NCBI RefSeq assembly: GCF_008831285.2 | Contig: NC_045142.1 | Location: 24,751,876-24,815,875, forward strand | DNA length: 64,000 nucleotides | Direction of reading: 5' to 3' | Origin: Nymphaea colorata | Taxonomy: Eukaryota; Streptophyta; Magnoliopsida; Nymphaeales; Nymphaeaceae | Notes under the pieces: generated by a model | Databases searched by the model: none | What the model saw: the letters and a program-made list of their open reading frames with translations, nothing else | What the model was told of the DNA's origin: nothing | In this document: piece by piece, positions 1 to 12,600 of the stretch | Numbering within the stretch: position 1 is the first letter of the stretch | Layout of the letters: the number at the start of each line of letters is the position of its first letter | Position numbers and translations under genes: made by a program

Positions 1-45
1 TATCGTGTCGATGACGTGGGTGCGGATCCATTTCTGCAGCATCAT
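1..45 (-). CDS. Possible start of a divergent gene cut by the left edge
   Basis: Reading leftwards from an ATG at 45, the frame is open to the window edge (15 codons, beginning MMLQKW). It sits about 600 bp from the BARD1-like gene in divergent orientation, so the two could share an upstream region. I do not recognise the peptide. Fifteen open codons are expected often by chance, so this is only a candidate. Confidence 0.18.
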   Translation of the reverse strand, partial: MMLQKWIRTHVIDTI

Positions 46-570
46 GGTGACTTAGGGAGTTATGGTATTAAATTAACTTAAAAGACAAAGGTATTTTGGA
101 TCCGGGTTTAGATCCAAAGTAGGCACGTTCGATTTCGAAACCGGACCGACGGGATCTGGAGCAAAACCGACCCGAGATCCAAACCGGGTCCTGGGGGGCG
201 AGAAGGAATGGCAAGATTGAAATAATTTCAAACGACAGGGGCATGCAGACAGAAAGGAGGTGGTTCGAAGGAAAGAAGGGAAGGGCGGGAACTTGTAACG
301 AAAGTAGAAAAGGGGCGCCAAAAGAATTGGCGCGGGATTTCTCTCCCTCGTGGCACTGTCTTCCAGGCAGCCATTTCCTTGGGGCGAAGCTGGAAACATA
401 GAGGAGAAGCGCAGCCACGAGGTCTCCTCAGAGAGAGAGTGCGTGTGCGAGAGATTTCCATATCTCTTTCTCTTCAAGGGAATCGTCTCACTCCTCGTCG
501 CCGTTCATCACCTTCCGACCGACGACCTGTCTTCGTGATTCCTCTTGTTCTTAGCCCTAATATCGTTCCC

Positions 571-573
<3 letters not shown>
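46..573. other. Upstream region and probable leader of the BARD1-like gene
   Basis: No gene is recognised here. It is moderately GC-rich and becomes purine-rich and GA-rich towards 430-640. ATGs at 350 and 379 open short frames that overlap the leader or the true start. If the transcript begins this far upstream they would act as upstream ORFs, but the transcription start cannot be fixed from sequence. Confidence 0.4.

Positions 574-628
<55 letters not shown>
574..628. repeat. (GA)n microsatellite just upstream of the BARD1 start codon
   Basis: About 27 uninterrupted AG/GA dinucleotides ending 20 bp before the ATG at 648. GA/CT tracts in plant leaders can bind BASIC PENTACYSTEINE GAGA factors; that role here is inference. 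Confidence 0.95.
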
Positions 629-631
<3 letters not shown>

Positions 632-647
632 TTCTTTATCCATTTCG

Positions 648-3600
648 ATGGCGGAGGCAGCCGGTCTCAGGGAAGTGCTTAACCCTTGCTTATTTCACCT
701 CCAGAAGATGGAGGTCGAACTAAAATGCCCGATCTGGTAAGCAGCCTCCCCTGTTTCTTATCATATTTGTTTTAGAACGATAATCCAACTCGATAGCTAT
801 GTAATAGGAGGAATTAATTGAAATTCGAGCAATTGTTAGGCAGTCTGCCAAGTTAACGTTATCCTGCCAGAGATCAAGTTTGATTTTCTTATACCATTTG
901 CTTTAGTTTGCTAAAATTAGTGCATTGTTTACAACGTGAATTCAGAGTTATGCATTGTGCTGAACTGAAATCTGTAGATTTTCAGCGCCTGTTTTTGTTG
1001 AATACATGTTGACGTTTGAGACTTTTGTTTCGCAAATTTGTTTTCGTGTTCTTTATTTAGGGATGTGTTAAATCCAGACTGGCAATTATAAAAAGCATGG
1101 TTCACTTATTGTACTTGATTGTTTTTCTTGTTTTATTTTCCCACTGTTTCTGTTTTCGGAGTTGGAAGAATAAACCCATTGCATTTTAAACCTGCATATT
1201 TCCTGATCTCAACGAGAAAAAAGAAAAAAAGGTGCATTTAAACATGCCTATTGGCATGGTCTCGATGAGCATTTTGAGTTTTAATCACTTGATACTTTCT
1301 AGTTTATTTGATCCGTTCTGTTGGGTTCACGCTGTACATTACATGTAATTTTTAATTTGCAAGACAAAGATGGTTCCAAAGAGAAGAAAAGTATTTGCAC
1401 GAGTTTGTATGTTCAGGCGAATGGGAATATTAAACTTGGTACTTTGGTTCTGTTTCCTATTGCAGCTTGAACTTGCTGAGGCAACCTGTGTCTCTTCCTT
1501 GTAGCCATATATTTTGCAGGTAAGGAATATCTTTATTGAGACATTCTGCTTTGCTCTCATCAAAATTCACATCCTCAGGGTTGGAGTGACTTTTCATATC
1601 AATAGTTCTTCTGGTTTCATTTATTGTAGCTTATTTTTTTCTATGCTGCAGTTCCTGTATTATGAATCCATCGAAATCAAGATCTGATTGCCCTGTTTGC
1701 AAACAACGATATTCCTGGCAAGGTAACTTTTTTTGTTTTTGTTTTTGTTTTTTTTTAAACCATGTGCAGTTCTAAGAATTTATGGAGAAATTCCCTTTGC
1801 AGGGATGTTCTGAATTTTCTTAAATGGGATTTATGGGCTCATGTGAGGTTCCTTATTGGGGACGTTAATGTGTGTCTTTTTTGCATAAGTGTGCTTGTTC
1901 ACACCCCAACTGAAGGGGATTGCTACCCAGGTTGGGTCCAAGTTTAAGCTAGAAGTATCACAATCTCTCATTTTGGAAAGTTTAATAGTGTAAAATTGTT
2001 TACATCCACAATCAAAGCATCATTCTGATCGGAAGTTGAAGTGAGACTAACTGCTGATGTTTTTGAAAGATTTTTTGACAAGGAGAAGGGGATGGAGGCC
2101 CGGAAGGTGCAAAATTGGTCAAATGCATGGACTGTCCAATGAAGCATTGGACTGAATATCAAGAACTGAATCCCTTTGCTATGTTTGTGCAACTGTTATT
2201 CATATTCATGTTTGACATATAAGTACACTATTTAGTGAAACCACTGGCATTTGCTACACAAAGGGAGTCCGAGAGACGACAGTTGAAATATCTATTTTCT
2301 TGATCTGAATGCTTCAACTTTTTTGTTGTCATGGCTTATTTAGTGGAAGAGAATCAGTGGTTGAACTCTTTCCATGTTTAAATCCTTTGTTGATTGCGAA
2401 ACTTCAATATCAGTTAGCCCATTCAGTTTTAGGGTTGACAATGCAAAGTATAATAACTATCCAACAGGCATGCCATGCTGATATGGCACCTGTGGGTTGG
2501 GCATGTTAATTTTATATGTTTATACAATAATAATACATCCTGTCTTTATTTTCAGATAATCATAATAATTTTGGGTTGCTTATGTTTCCTTTGGTTGCAG
2601 ATGTGCGTTTATCCCCACATATGGAGCAAATGGGACACATATACAGGGGAATGCGTACTGCATTTGGTGTAGCTCTTCTTCACTCAAACTCGAGGAATAA
2701 TCATTCTGGTATGCTTTAATACACTCTTATCTATAATAAAATGTCATCAATGCTTGTTATCATTGAGGCATTTGTTATATGAAAACAATGTCTCTGCAGA
2801 TGTTCTGGCAACTGGCTGTGGAGACAGTGATCTACTTAAGGAAACTTGCAATGTATCACCCAAGTACGATTCAAGATACTCTCAACACATTGATAATCAA
2901 TTTGTCACAAAGCCTGCAAGTTATTTATTCCCATCCAAGAAAAGGGTTCAGGTGTCTCCATCTGACATTGAGACTGGGATGGGTACATATGATGAGTATA
3001 AGAAATTACTAAATTATGAAGAGAAGAGCAATGGAGTTGCGAGGCAGAATTGCATGAACATTATTGAAAGAAACATTGAACCTGGGCTGCATGGAGGTAG
3101 CTTGATCGAAGCAGAGGAAGAAATCACAAAGTTGAACGAGAAAAGCAGATCCAGTGCTGATATTAACTTGCGTCTTCATTCCATAGATTTCCAAGTTAAT
3201 GGAAATTATTTAATGGGGAATGGGAAGGAGAGTGGCAAGCGGCTGGCAGAGAATGTTGGAATTGATAGAGTATCCAAGAAGCAGAACAGATCATATATTG
3301 AACATGAAAACTCGGTTATGAGAATTGGACATGATGGTCCAGTAAATGATGCAAGAGAAGCAATAATGGATTTGAACTCTTATTGCCTTGCTCCTAACAA
3401 TGCTGTTTCATTCAATGCTTCCCCTCAACTTCAGACAAGTTCAGATGTCAACGTTGATAGAGCCGAGAATGGAACAAATAGTACAATTTCAAGTGATCAG
3501 TGCCTGGAAAGTGAACCAGTTGCCACTGATGCACATATGGAAATTGGTCACTCTGAAGGCATGTTTCATGCTTGTGCTGTATCAAGTCCTGATGAGGTTC

Positions 3601-6600
3601 GGTCAGTGCTGAATAATGTAATATGTGCATTTTGTCAATCTTCTGGGGAATCAGAGGTAACCTATTTCGTTTATGTATGATTTGTGACATAAAAAATTTT
3701 GCTAGGTTATACATATCTTGTGTTTCATTACCAGTGTGATAGAAAGAATGCCATTCATTCAAATGAGAAGTCATCTTTTTGTTTTCTTTTTCCTGTTGAG
3801 ATGGTTAAAAGTTCAGCTTTTCTGGTAGCCTGGCTGCACCCGCATCTTCTTTTGAAAATGACACACCCACACCCTTTCCCATCCTCCAGTACTTGGAGTG
3901 GTGCATAAGTAAAAAACATGCTTCATGAAACAAACCAAATAAAAACACCAAAGAATTTGATGCATATAAGAAGTTAATATATAGTACATACAAATATAAA
4001 AGGAACATGGGCATTTTGATTATAGCTTCAAAGCATAATAACCATTAAATATTAACAACCTCGCCAGTGTCTCACTCACACTGCACTAAGACTTGGATGC
4101 AGCAGCCTATCTGCTGTAGCCTGTATCAATGTTATGGAGTCCCACATGAGACGAAGGTTCCTTTGCTTATGAGAAAGCAGAACTGACCAAGCATTCTGTG
4201 CTTTACATGGCGAGAAGTGGATCCTCATGGTTGTGGATGCTGCAATTTCTTGTTCTATATTAAGGCAATTTTGTAACTGTAATCTATCTTGGCTCTTCAT
4301 GCATATGTACAGTTACATGTATTTGTCTTGTGAGCTTTTTCCCTGGAATTGGGTGTGGAACTCCTAGGAAATTTTAGTATTCTTTGAATAATGTCATGTT
4401 GAAGGTCTTTGTTGTTTAGTAGGGCTTTTCTCTTCTTCTGTATATTGAAATTTAATTAAAGGACAACTATCAGCATTTGCAAATCTTCTGCTAATAATTA
4501 AATGATGGTTTCAGGCTTCAGGCCCACTTGTGCATTACCTGAAAGGCAAAGTGGTAGCTGTGTCACAAAGGAACCAACCCGACATAGTGCATGCTCACAC
4601 AAAGTGTGTTGAGTGGTAAACTTCTCCTATTCCGTTTAATTTCTCTGAAAAATATTATACTGATAGCATGATGATTCTGACCAAATAAACAAGCATGCTG
4701 TAAAAACACTTACACAATCCTGCAGTTGGTACTTTCTTTGATTGATTGTACAAATGAATTGCCACTATTATTTGTTACATGGTTAATAATATATTCAAAT
4801 AACCAAAAGAACTTGCTGCTCAGTTCGTTGGGCTCGCTTTCTAACCTCCTAACCAAAAGAACTTTTTCGTTTCTTTTCCAAGCTTGTGTGCACTAATGTC
4901 ATTTTCATGTAACAATGTTTCTTCAAGATAGATTCTAAAAGAGAAAATAATGCAGGGCACCTAATGCATATTATGATGATGATGAGATCATACAAAATTT
5001 GGAATCTGAAGTTGCAAGGAGTGTAAAGATAAAATGCAGCAAGTGTGGACAAAAGGGGGCAGCTCTTGGCTGCTATGCGAAGACTTGTCGACGAAGCTAC
5101 CATGTTCCATGTGCAGCAGATACCCCTAATTGTCGGTGGGATGATGTAAGCAATCCTATGTTCCTATTGTTTCTTTTCCCTTTTCTTCTTCCAGTAAACT
5201 CTTTCTTGCTTTTCTTGGGAATATTTACAAAATTATTTTGATTCTGCAGGATGATTATTTAATGTTTTGTCCTGTTCATTCTTCGCTAAGATTTCCAAGT
5301 GAAAGGAAGTCTGGAAGGCCAACCAGGTGACTCCTGTTAATAACTGCAAGTGGTTACTTGTTATTTTTTCATAACCACAAGTATTTTACCTGCATGTGCT
5401 TCTATAGTTTTTCTTACAGATTCATCTGAAAAGGATTGCACTATAGCATTAGCTTATTGACTGCCTGCTGTTGTTATATTCTTCTATATCAAAATTGTTT
5501 TCCGTTGCCCATCGTGTGGTGGTATGGCTACATGTCAAATTTTTCCGTGCTGATGATTGGTTAGAGCTTGGTTCATTGTTAACTGATTAACATAAACAAG
5601 ATCTTTGGGTTGCCCTTAGATTAGCCATATGAATTTCCTGTAGCCTTCACTAGTTATGGGGATTCTTCTTTTCTGCGTCTTCAGTCTATTGGGGCTTATG
5701 CATTTTGGAAACTTGACTAACTTGTGAAAGATTCTGTAAGAAAGGGTCATGTTTTCTGCTTGGGCATGCTCTATTGCTAATTGAGCTGGTTACTACGAGA
5801 TTTTGATTAGAAATTTTCATGTTTGCCATAGAATGCCAGTTGAACCTTCAAATGCCTGTTCTAAAACAAACCAGCAGGACAGCAGAAAATGGATGGCCCT
5901 CTCTGGCACATCAGACAGATGGATGCTCTGTGGATCTGCCTTGACCACGGCAGAGAAGGTAGCTTCGTCTTCCTTGAGAGGCATTCCATTTTATTTCTTC
6001 TTTATCAGCATGATTCTTTCTAGTTAAATATGTACAAGCAGAATCTTTGGTTTCTACTTCGTGACAAAGGGGTAGCAGTTTTCTGTTTTGTCTTTTTCAA
6101 TCATCCAGCAGTTTTTGTGCCTAATCATGTTCTATCGTTATTAACTTATTATTTTCAACAGGATATTGTTACAGAGTTTTCAAGTTTGACTGGTGCAACA
6201 CTCTCCAAGTCATGGGACTCAAATATTACGCATGTAATTGCATCTGTCGATGAAAATGGCTGCTGTAGAAGGACCTTGAAAGTACTGATGGCGATATTGA
6301 ATGGGAGATGGATAGTGAACATCAATTGTAAGCCCATGCCTTAAAATAGACTGCTTCAAAATCTATAGCTCCCAATGGTGTCACTAAGAAAAGTCTACTT
6401 CCAATCTATCCTTTTCCTGAATTCTTTTCAAAGTTAGAATGGTGTATTCTTTTCATGATATATCTTTGCTACAAATGATTGTATGTGGTTGCAAAAATAT
6501 ATATAGTTTTAAACCATTTTTGTTCATTTTTAAAGATCCACCCCAGTGGATGTGTGATCTACGGGGCCTTTTTAGTTGAGATTAACTAGAACGTGACATA

Positions 6601-7517
6601 TATTCTGCTCTTTTGGTGAATCATGAAACTCAAACGGAAGTATTTTTTGGACAAGACATACAAATAGAAAGCTGATAGGCAAGGATTTAACACATCATGT
6701 TAGGTAAAAAGAACACCTTGATGCATTAGTCATTCGCTTATCATTTATTTCCTTTCTTGTCTTGAAAGGGATCAAAGCCTGCAGAGAAGCCATGCATCCA
6801 GTTAGCGAGGAGCCTTATGAAGTACATCACGATATTCATGGATGTTCTGGAGGTCCAAGAAACGGAAGGCTTAGAGCAGCGGCTAAGGTCTCTCTCTCTC
6901 TCTCTCTCTTTTTCATTATTAATGTACGCCAAGCAATCTTTGTTATGAGTAGAGATCATGGCACAATCTTTCTCCAGGGAGTGACCTGATCTCAATTTTG
7001 TACCTATCATTTCGTTGATTTTATGCTATTCAATTATATATATATATATAGGTTCGTTTGAAGAAATGCTGACTCAAGCTTCACGGATGTGATCACTTAT
7101 AAATAGAGGCTGAATAATTGCTGTACCTTTTTTTCTGTTATGTAGGAGCCTCCACTTTTCAGCGGGCTAAATTTCTTCTTCATCGGCGAGTTCGAGGCCC
7201 CATACAGGGGTTATCTACAAGACCTCGTGCTGGCAGCCGGCGGCAGCGTCCTGCGAACTCTGCCTTCTTTGGAAATCGAAGCTCAGGCATGCAGCCCACC
7301 ATCAATCATCCTGGTGTACCATGTGGCTCGCGGCGACGGAGTCACATCTCCCGATGGTGTTTCTGTGATGGAGCAAGCCATAGCAGAGGCCACCTCCTTG
7401 GCTGCAACAATCGGCGCAAGAGTCGCCGGCCACGAGTGGCTCTTGGACTCCGTAGCTGCCTGCAGTCTGCAGCCTCTTTCCTCCGCTGGTGCTGCTTACG
7501 TTGGTAAGGAGTCGTGA
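648..7517 (+). CDS. BARD1: BARD1/ROW1-like RING-ePHD-BRCT protein, 12 coding exons
   Basis: Homolog of plant BARD1 (also ROW1), the nuclear partner of BRCA1 in homologous-recombination repair; in Arabidopsis it also represses WUSCHEL. Exons: 648-736, 1466-1519, 1652-1722, 2601-2708, 2800-3656, 4515-4615, 4956-5145, 5250-5326, 5832-5958, 6162-6327, 6769-6887, 7146-7517; all phases join, giving about 776 aa (the Arabidopsis protein is about 714). The start is chosen because the N-terminus (LNPCLFHLQKMEVELKCP) matches the family. The RING C3HC4 ligands are visible: C27, C30, C42, H44, C47, C50, C61, C64. A long variable acidic/Ser-rich middle is mostly exon 5. An extended PHD finger starts at C383/C386 and includes GAALGCYAKTCRRSYHVPCA. 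Two C-terminal BRCT repeats lie at about 540-650 (WMLCGSAL, THVIAS, ILNGRWIVN) and 655-770 (FFFIGEF, GHEWLLDSV). All introns are GT..AG. An alternative last exon is listed separately. Confidence 0.95.
6889..6909 (+). repeat. (TC)n tract directly after the exon 11 splice donor of BARD1
   Basis: The intron after exon 11 opens with GT and continues as an uninterrupted TC run, so the donor lacks the usual GTAAGT context. Confidence 0.85.
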
Positions 7518-7703
7518 TTTGTGACTCATTTGCCCTGCACTTACTTTCTGTGCCTTTGATTCTGATTGTAGTTGTTCTCGGGGAATCCACTGACTGCTGA
7601 TTTATGTAACATTCTACCACCGATACTCCAGAAGCTTACACGTTTGTGTAAAAACTTTCGCGACTGTTGCTAATTTATTCTTATTAACTAAAACCGTGTT
7701 CAG

Positions 7704-7726
7704 GAGATGCAGTCATCCCCACCTAG
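7704..7726 (+). CDS. BARD1: Alternative last coding exon of the BARD1-like gene
   Basis: Inside the last exon, 7503/7504 forms a strong donor (G, then GTAAGG). A good acceptor (TTCAG) ends at 7703. Splicing 7504-7703 keeps the frame and replaces the last few residues with GDAVIPT and a stop at 7724-7726, giving about 779 aa instead of 776. Both ends are plausible; only transcript data can decide. Confidence 0.45.
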
Positions 7727-9665
7727 TTGCCGTCCAGTGCTTGACGTGTTCCAGCACTCTGGAAACTCGAAGTTCCAAATTCAGTTCCGAGTTGAGGGTC
7801 TAAACTGCCGATGTCCATCTCGTAGCGGAAACTCGAAGAATGCGCTCGCTAACAAAGCCATGGTCATTTTGGCATCTCCAATCATACAAAAGCTAGTGGG
7901 TGAAATTTAACCTGAAAGAGTTTCTGTTACATCACCGAAAGTTATATGTGCCTCTGATTTTTTTTAATTAAAATCAACACTTCAAGTTGTAGTGAAAGGA
8001 GTCCCCAAGAGAATTTTGACATTCCCTGAACATGAACGACACAAAGAGCAGTATTATTAAAAAATGCAAGAAACCAATCCATCACAAGATGATCTGATGG
8101 GATCTCTCAGGAGAAAAGCCACCTCTTTAATTTTTTTTTTTTTGTTGTTGTTGTACAAGTTAATGGGTTGGGAGGAGAAAAGACATTTCCTAAAAATGAG
8201 CTTCTAATGATGAAAAAAAGAAAGTTAACTTGGTTTATTCTCTGTTTGTCAAGATAGAGTTGGATATGTAGAGGCGGCTGAAAAAAGTTTTAATAATAAA
8301 CTTCGCTTACCGAGAAAAAGACAGAGATAGATGAGGCTGAAAAAAATTGCAGTCTCAACCGCTTTAGGTGTGAAATCCACTTTTGAGGCAGTGAATTTCA
8401 CAATTGCGGATTTGAGTGAGGTATGTAATACAATGCAAAAGCAATGGATAGAGTGGGTTGCATATGCAGTTCTTACTCCAAAGCTATTATCAAACATAGC
8501 TTATGGGTATATTTGATATTCTCGAATCTTAAATATGAGGTTGACCTAAAAGCTATCATTTGTAGAATCCGTTGTTTAAATAAACAACAAAAATTTTTGA
8601 TAATCTTAGTGTTTGGGGGGCGTTTGACTATTTTGGATTTAAAATCTATGGATCGGATGTGACATGTTTTGCTATGTGGCAAAAGATTGATGACAAAATT
8701 TATAGTTCATCAAACTACAACTTATATTAGACTTCAGATCCATAATCAGATCTAAGATCTAAGAAGGAAGGGCCAGATCTTAGATCTATGGTTCTCAAAT
8801 CAAGCGCCTCTTTGTTTGATAACTGTTTTGTTGGACAGAACAGATAGGAGTGTTTTCTCTCTATTGTTTAATGGTTTTAGGACAAAACACTCTGTTTTTT
8901 TGTCTGTCTTTTTGTCATTGTCTGTCTTGTCCATTATGTCCATTGTTTGATTTATGTTACATCCATTCTGCATTTCCTCTTAAGTATTTGCATCATGTAT
9001 TGTTTGTTTTGTCCATTGTTTGATAATCAAACCACTCTATTTTGTTGGTTTTGCTTGTTTTGTCTATTGTTTTTCAAAATTAGAGACATCATACAAAGTA
9101 TATGAAAAAAAATTTCATTATTTCTAAGTTCAAAGGAAAACATGATGTTATATCAATACTAATATAAAATTATAACAAAAAATAGTTGAATCAAAATCAA
9201 CACAACTAATAACTTGAACCGGTTAACTCAAAATAATACATAAAACACCAATATAGCAAAATTAACATTATAATTTGAACAAGAATATTATCAAGGTTAG
9301 ATGTTCAAAGGTTCAAATAAACATTATCAAATAATGATGGCAGCAAAGAATTGCTTAGCATCACCATCGCTCCCTTGACACTCCCTAAAGCCTAACCGAT
9401 CCTCAATAACATGTAATATCGATCTCTCCCCAATTCTTCGAGAATTTATGTACGTTGGATTCTCTTCGGCGGAGCCAGGGTAGTTTGGTCATTTGAGGTT
9501 TCCATCTCTTTGGTCTTTGCATGCGCCCGCTTTAAAAGATTGGCGGGGGAACGGCTCAGGCGTCACTCTCATACTCCCTGTCGTTTCCGCCGGAGTGCTC
9601 GGGAAAACTCTCCCTAGGTGTCGCCGGAAGATCGGCCGCAATTTCTCCTTCTGAATCGGAAGACG
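7727..9665. other. Intergenic, AT-rich, with one fold-back element
   Basis: The 3' flank of the BARD1-like gene and the upstream region of the next gene. I see no conserved coding sequence. It contains T/A homopolymers, an inverted-repeat element at 8616-8810 and a TTTGT/GTCCATTGTTTGAT-rich stretch at 8840-9070. The last 200 bp (9470-9665) turn GC-richer, as expected for a promoter and leader. Confidence 0.6.
8616..8810. mobile_element. Probable MITE (fold-back element, about 195 bp)
   Basis: The left arm begins GGGGGCGTTTGA and the right arm ends TCAAGCGCCTC; further in, ATCTATGGATC pairs imperfectly with GATCTATGGTT. No clean target-site duplication was found, so the superfamily is not assigned. 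Confidence 0.45.
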
Positions 9666-12600
9666 ATGGCGCACGCGAGCCCCGGCGAGCAAAGAGTGGA
9701 TCTGCCGGAAGGCGAGCAGTCGACCGACGGGAATCATCAGAAGACGAAGAGAGTCGCTTCACTGGACATCTTCAGAGGCCTCACCGTCGTGGTATTCCTC
9801 TTCGAACTGTAACTGTTTCTTTCGTTCCTGAAGTTTCCGTTCGGTATTGTTCTTGCAATCAGGGCTTTCTGGCTCTCTCTTTCGCTTCTCCTTTTGATAT
9901 TTTACCGATCTCTATGTCGGCATTTTGTCATCGGTTTCTTGGATCACTTAAGTTCTTTTTTTGGTCAGAAAGCAGTAATACTGTGACGGTGAAGTTTGTG
10001 GTTTCTTGTTCTTCTGCATGCTTGTGTCTCGAGATAAGCACTTCTCGCTGGGCAGATCGAACTGGAGCTGTTATGGATTGAGCCGGATAGAAATCGATTA
10101 GGTCGTTCTTTGTTTTATTTCTTTTTCTCTGGTCACGGTTGCAGTTACATATGTCTATTCAGCTTCTCGTTCGATCGAGGATTGAACCGGAATGAAGCCG
10201 ATTCAGTCGCATTTTCTTAGACTATTCATGGTTTCAGTCACCTACTTCTATTCGGCGTCTCCTTCGACCGAAGTTCAGATCTAAATCGGTTCTATGGTCG
10301 TCAAGTTGAAAGCCATGTATCTAATTAGAACTTTCATTTTCATTGTCCCCTTTCCAAGTAAAGTAAACTGGACTAGGAGACTGTATCGGAGATTTGGCCT
10401 GCTTCAACTCAAGGTCGTTTGAACGTTAGCCAGTTAAGCGTATTTTTCCCTTCTTAGGGCAGCAACAGTATTGACATTCATCAAGTTATTAAATATTTTC
10501 AAATTCATGAAATTTTGAACTGTTTTCGAAGACTAACTTTTTTCGATAGACATTCTTAGATTTTTCAAAAGGTTTCGTTATCATGCTCAAATTTTATTCA
10601 GTGTCTTAAACGGTGCTAACATTTTACGTCTCTCAACAATATGCCTAATTAATTTTGTAATGAAGCATGAAGCTGTAATTTCTGAAAATATAGGAATGGT
10701 CTAGCAAATATGAGTGTATTCATATTTTTTTAGTGTAAAATTGCAGTACTGCACTGTGTTTCTCCGTGTTTCCCTCCTGATGATTCTCTCAAGTAATTAG
10801 TTCTCTATGTGGCAAACTGTAGATGATGATTTTAGTGGACGATGCTGGAGGCAAATGGCCGATAATAGGCCATGCGCCTTGGAATGGTTGCCACCTTGCC
10901 GATTTTGTGATGCCATTTTTTCTCTTCATCGTTGGGATGTCCATTGCTCTCTCTCTCAAGGTTCTGCATTCTCACAATTAGATTTCATGATATTACAGTT
11001 TGGAATTATATCATCCTCTTCTAGAAAGTGTACCTCGTTCCTTTTACAGAGAATCCCCAATCAGGTCATGGCAGTGAAGAAGGTGGTTTTGAGGACCCTC
11101 AAGCTCCTGTTCTGGGGTATCATCTTGCAAGGTTAGTCATAGTCCAAAGACTAGTTGAAATTTGGTTGGTTCATGTTGGCCGATCTACGCCATCTAGCCG
11201 GGGTTGGTGGCTCGATCCTAATGTGATATCTGCATGTCAGTTCGGTGGGTTGAATATCTGATCCTTCTTGGTCTGGAATGCACGTAAATTAAAAAAAACT
11301 ATTAGAAAACTCCGGTGAGGCATTTTTTTGAATTAAAATGAAACGTTACATTTAGATTAAATTACAGTAAGTACAAAAGTATCGGTCCTGCATCAATCCA
11401 TACATTACCACTTCGCAGTTCGCACCCTGTTTGCTCGCATGGTAGCAGGGCACACTCGGTGGTTTACCTCTTTAGGGAGTAGGCACATTAGGCAGCCAAG
11501 AGTTCTGCCGTGTTCAAATGCGCTGTAAGTGTGCGTTTCATGAATTCATTCCATTCCTGGTACACCCAGTGCGTTCCATTCCTGTACTAGGAACTCCAAT
11601 CAAACGAGATCTACACGAGACAGCACCACGCTGGAATGCCAGCAGGCGTTGTTTCCGTGGCATGAGATGGAGCCGTTTTAGCCATTTCGGCATTAAGCTA
11701 AGTCAATGAAAAAGTGCTTGTGGTTCCCATGCGCAAACATCCTTTAAGGGTTCAGCACCATTAACAAAAAAAAAAAAATCTCTTACCTAGTGTGAATATG
11801 TGATTGTTAACGTTTTAATGAACATGGCAGGCGGTTACTCGCATGCTCCAGACAAGCTGTCCTATGGAGTTGACATGAAAAAAATACGTTGGTGTGGGAT
11901 TCTCCAGGTTCAAAAGACTATTTTCCCATTGCAAAGGATCTTTATATCTGATGTACGATTGTGCATCTCACATTGCATTGGTTGTGTTTTGCTAGAGAAT
12001 AGCACTTGCATACTTGATTGTAGCAATGGTGGAGATCGTGACCAGGAATTTCCGACCCGAAGCTTCTACAAACGTCTATATTTCTATTTTTAAGTCATAT
12101 TGTTGGCAATGGTGAGAGATTTTAAGCAATGACTGAAGAACGTGACCTAATTAATCCGCAGGCTGAGGTTAAGCATCCATCAAGGATTTTGACTTTCTTG
12201 TTCTACAATCCAGGCTAGTTGGGGCATGTCTACTTGTCGTGTATATGGGTATATTATATGGGCTCTATGTTCCGGATTGGGAGTTCACCGTGCAAAATGT
12301 TGATAGCTCTTATTACGGAATGCATTTCACTGTGAGTGTCTTAACTCTGTTCCTGGGAACTGCATTTATCTCCCTCCCGTAATTTGCAATGGAAATCTGT
12401 CACCCTTGCAGCAGGATGCATTTTCCTTTGAGAGCTACATAGTTGTATCTCATCTGATTTTGTTTGCAATTCTAGTTCTTATTGAGGCTTATTGAATCTG
12501 TTTAAAGTTTAAACTCTTCAAGTTATTGCCCCTCTTGGTTTGAAAGCATTCATTCCTTGTGGTAAAACACGCAACATGAACATGACCTGCATCGCGGAGA

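Noticed and set aside
379-723. 114-aa open frame with long Arg-Glu repeat overlapping the BARD1 start
   Set aside because: It is the translation of the (GA)n tract in another frame; the BARD1 frame with its RING start is the real one.
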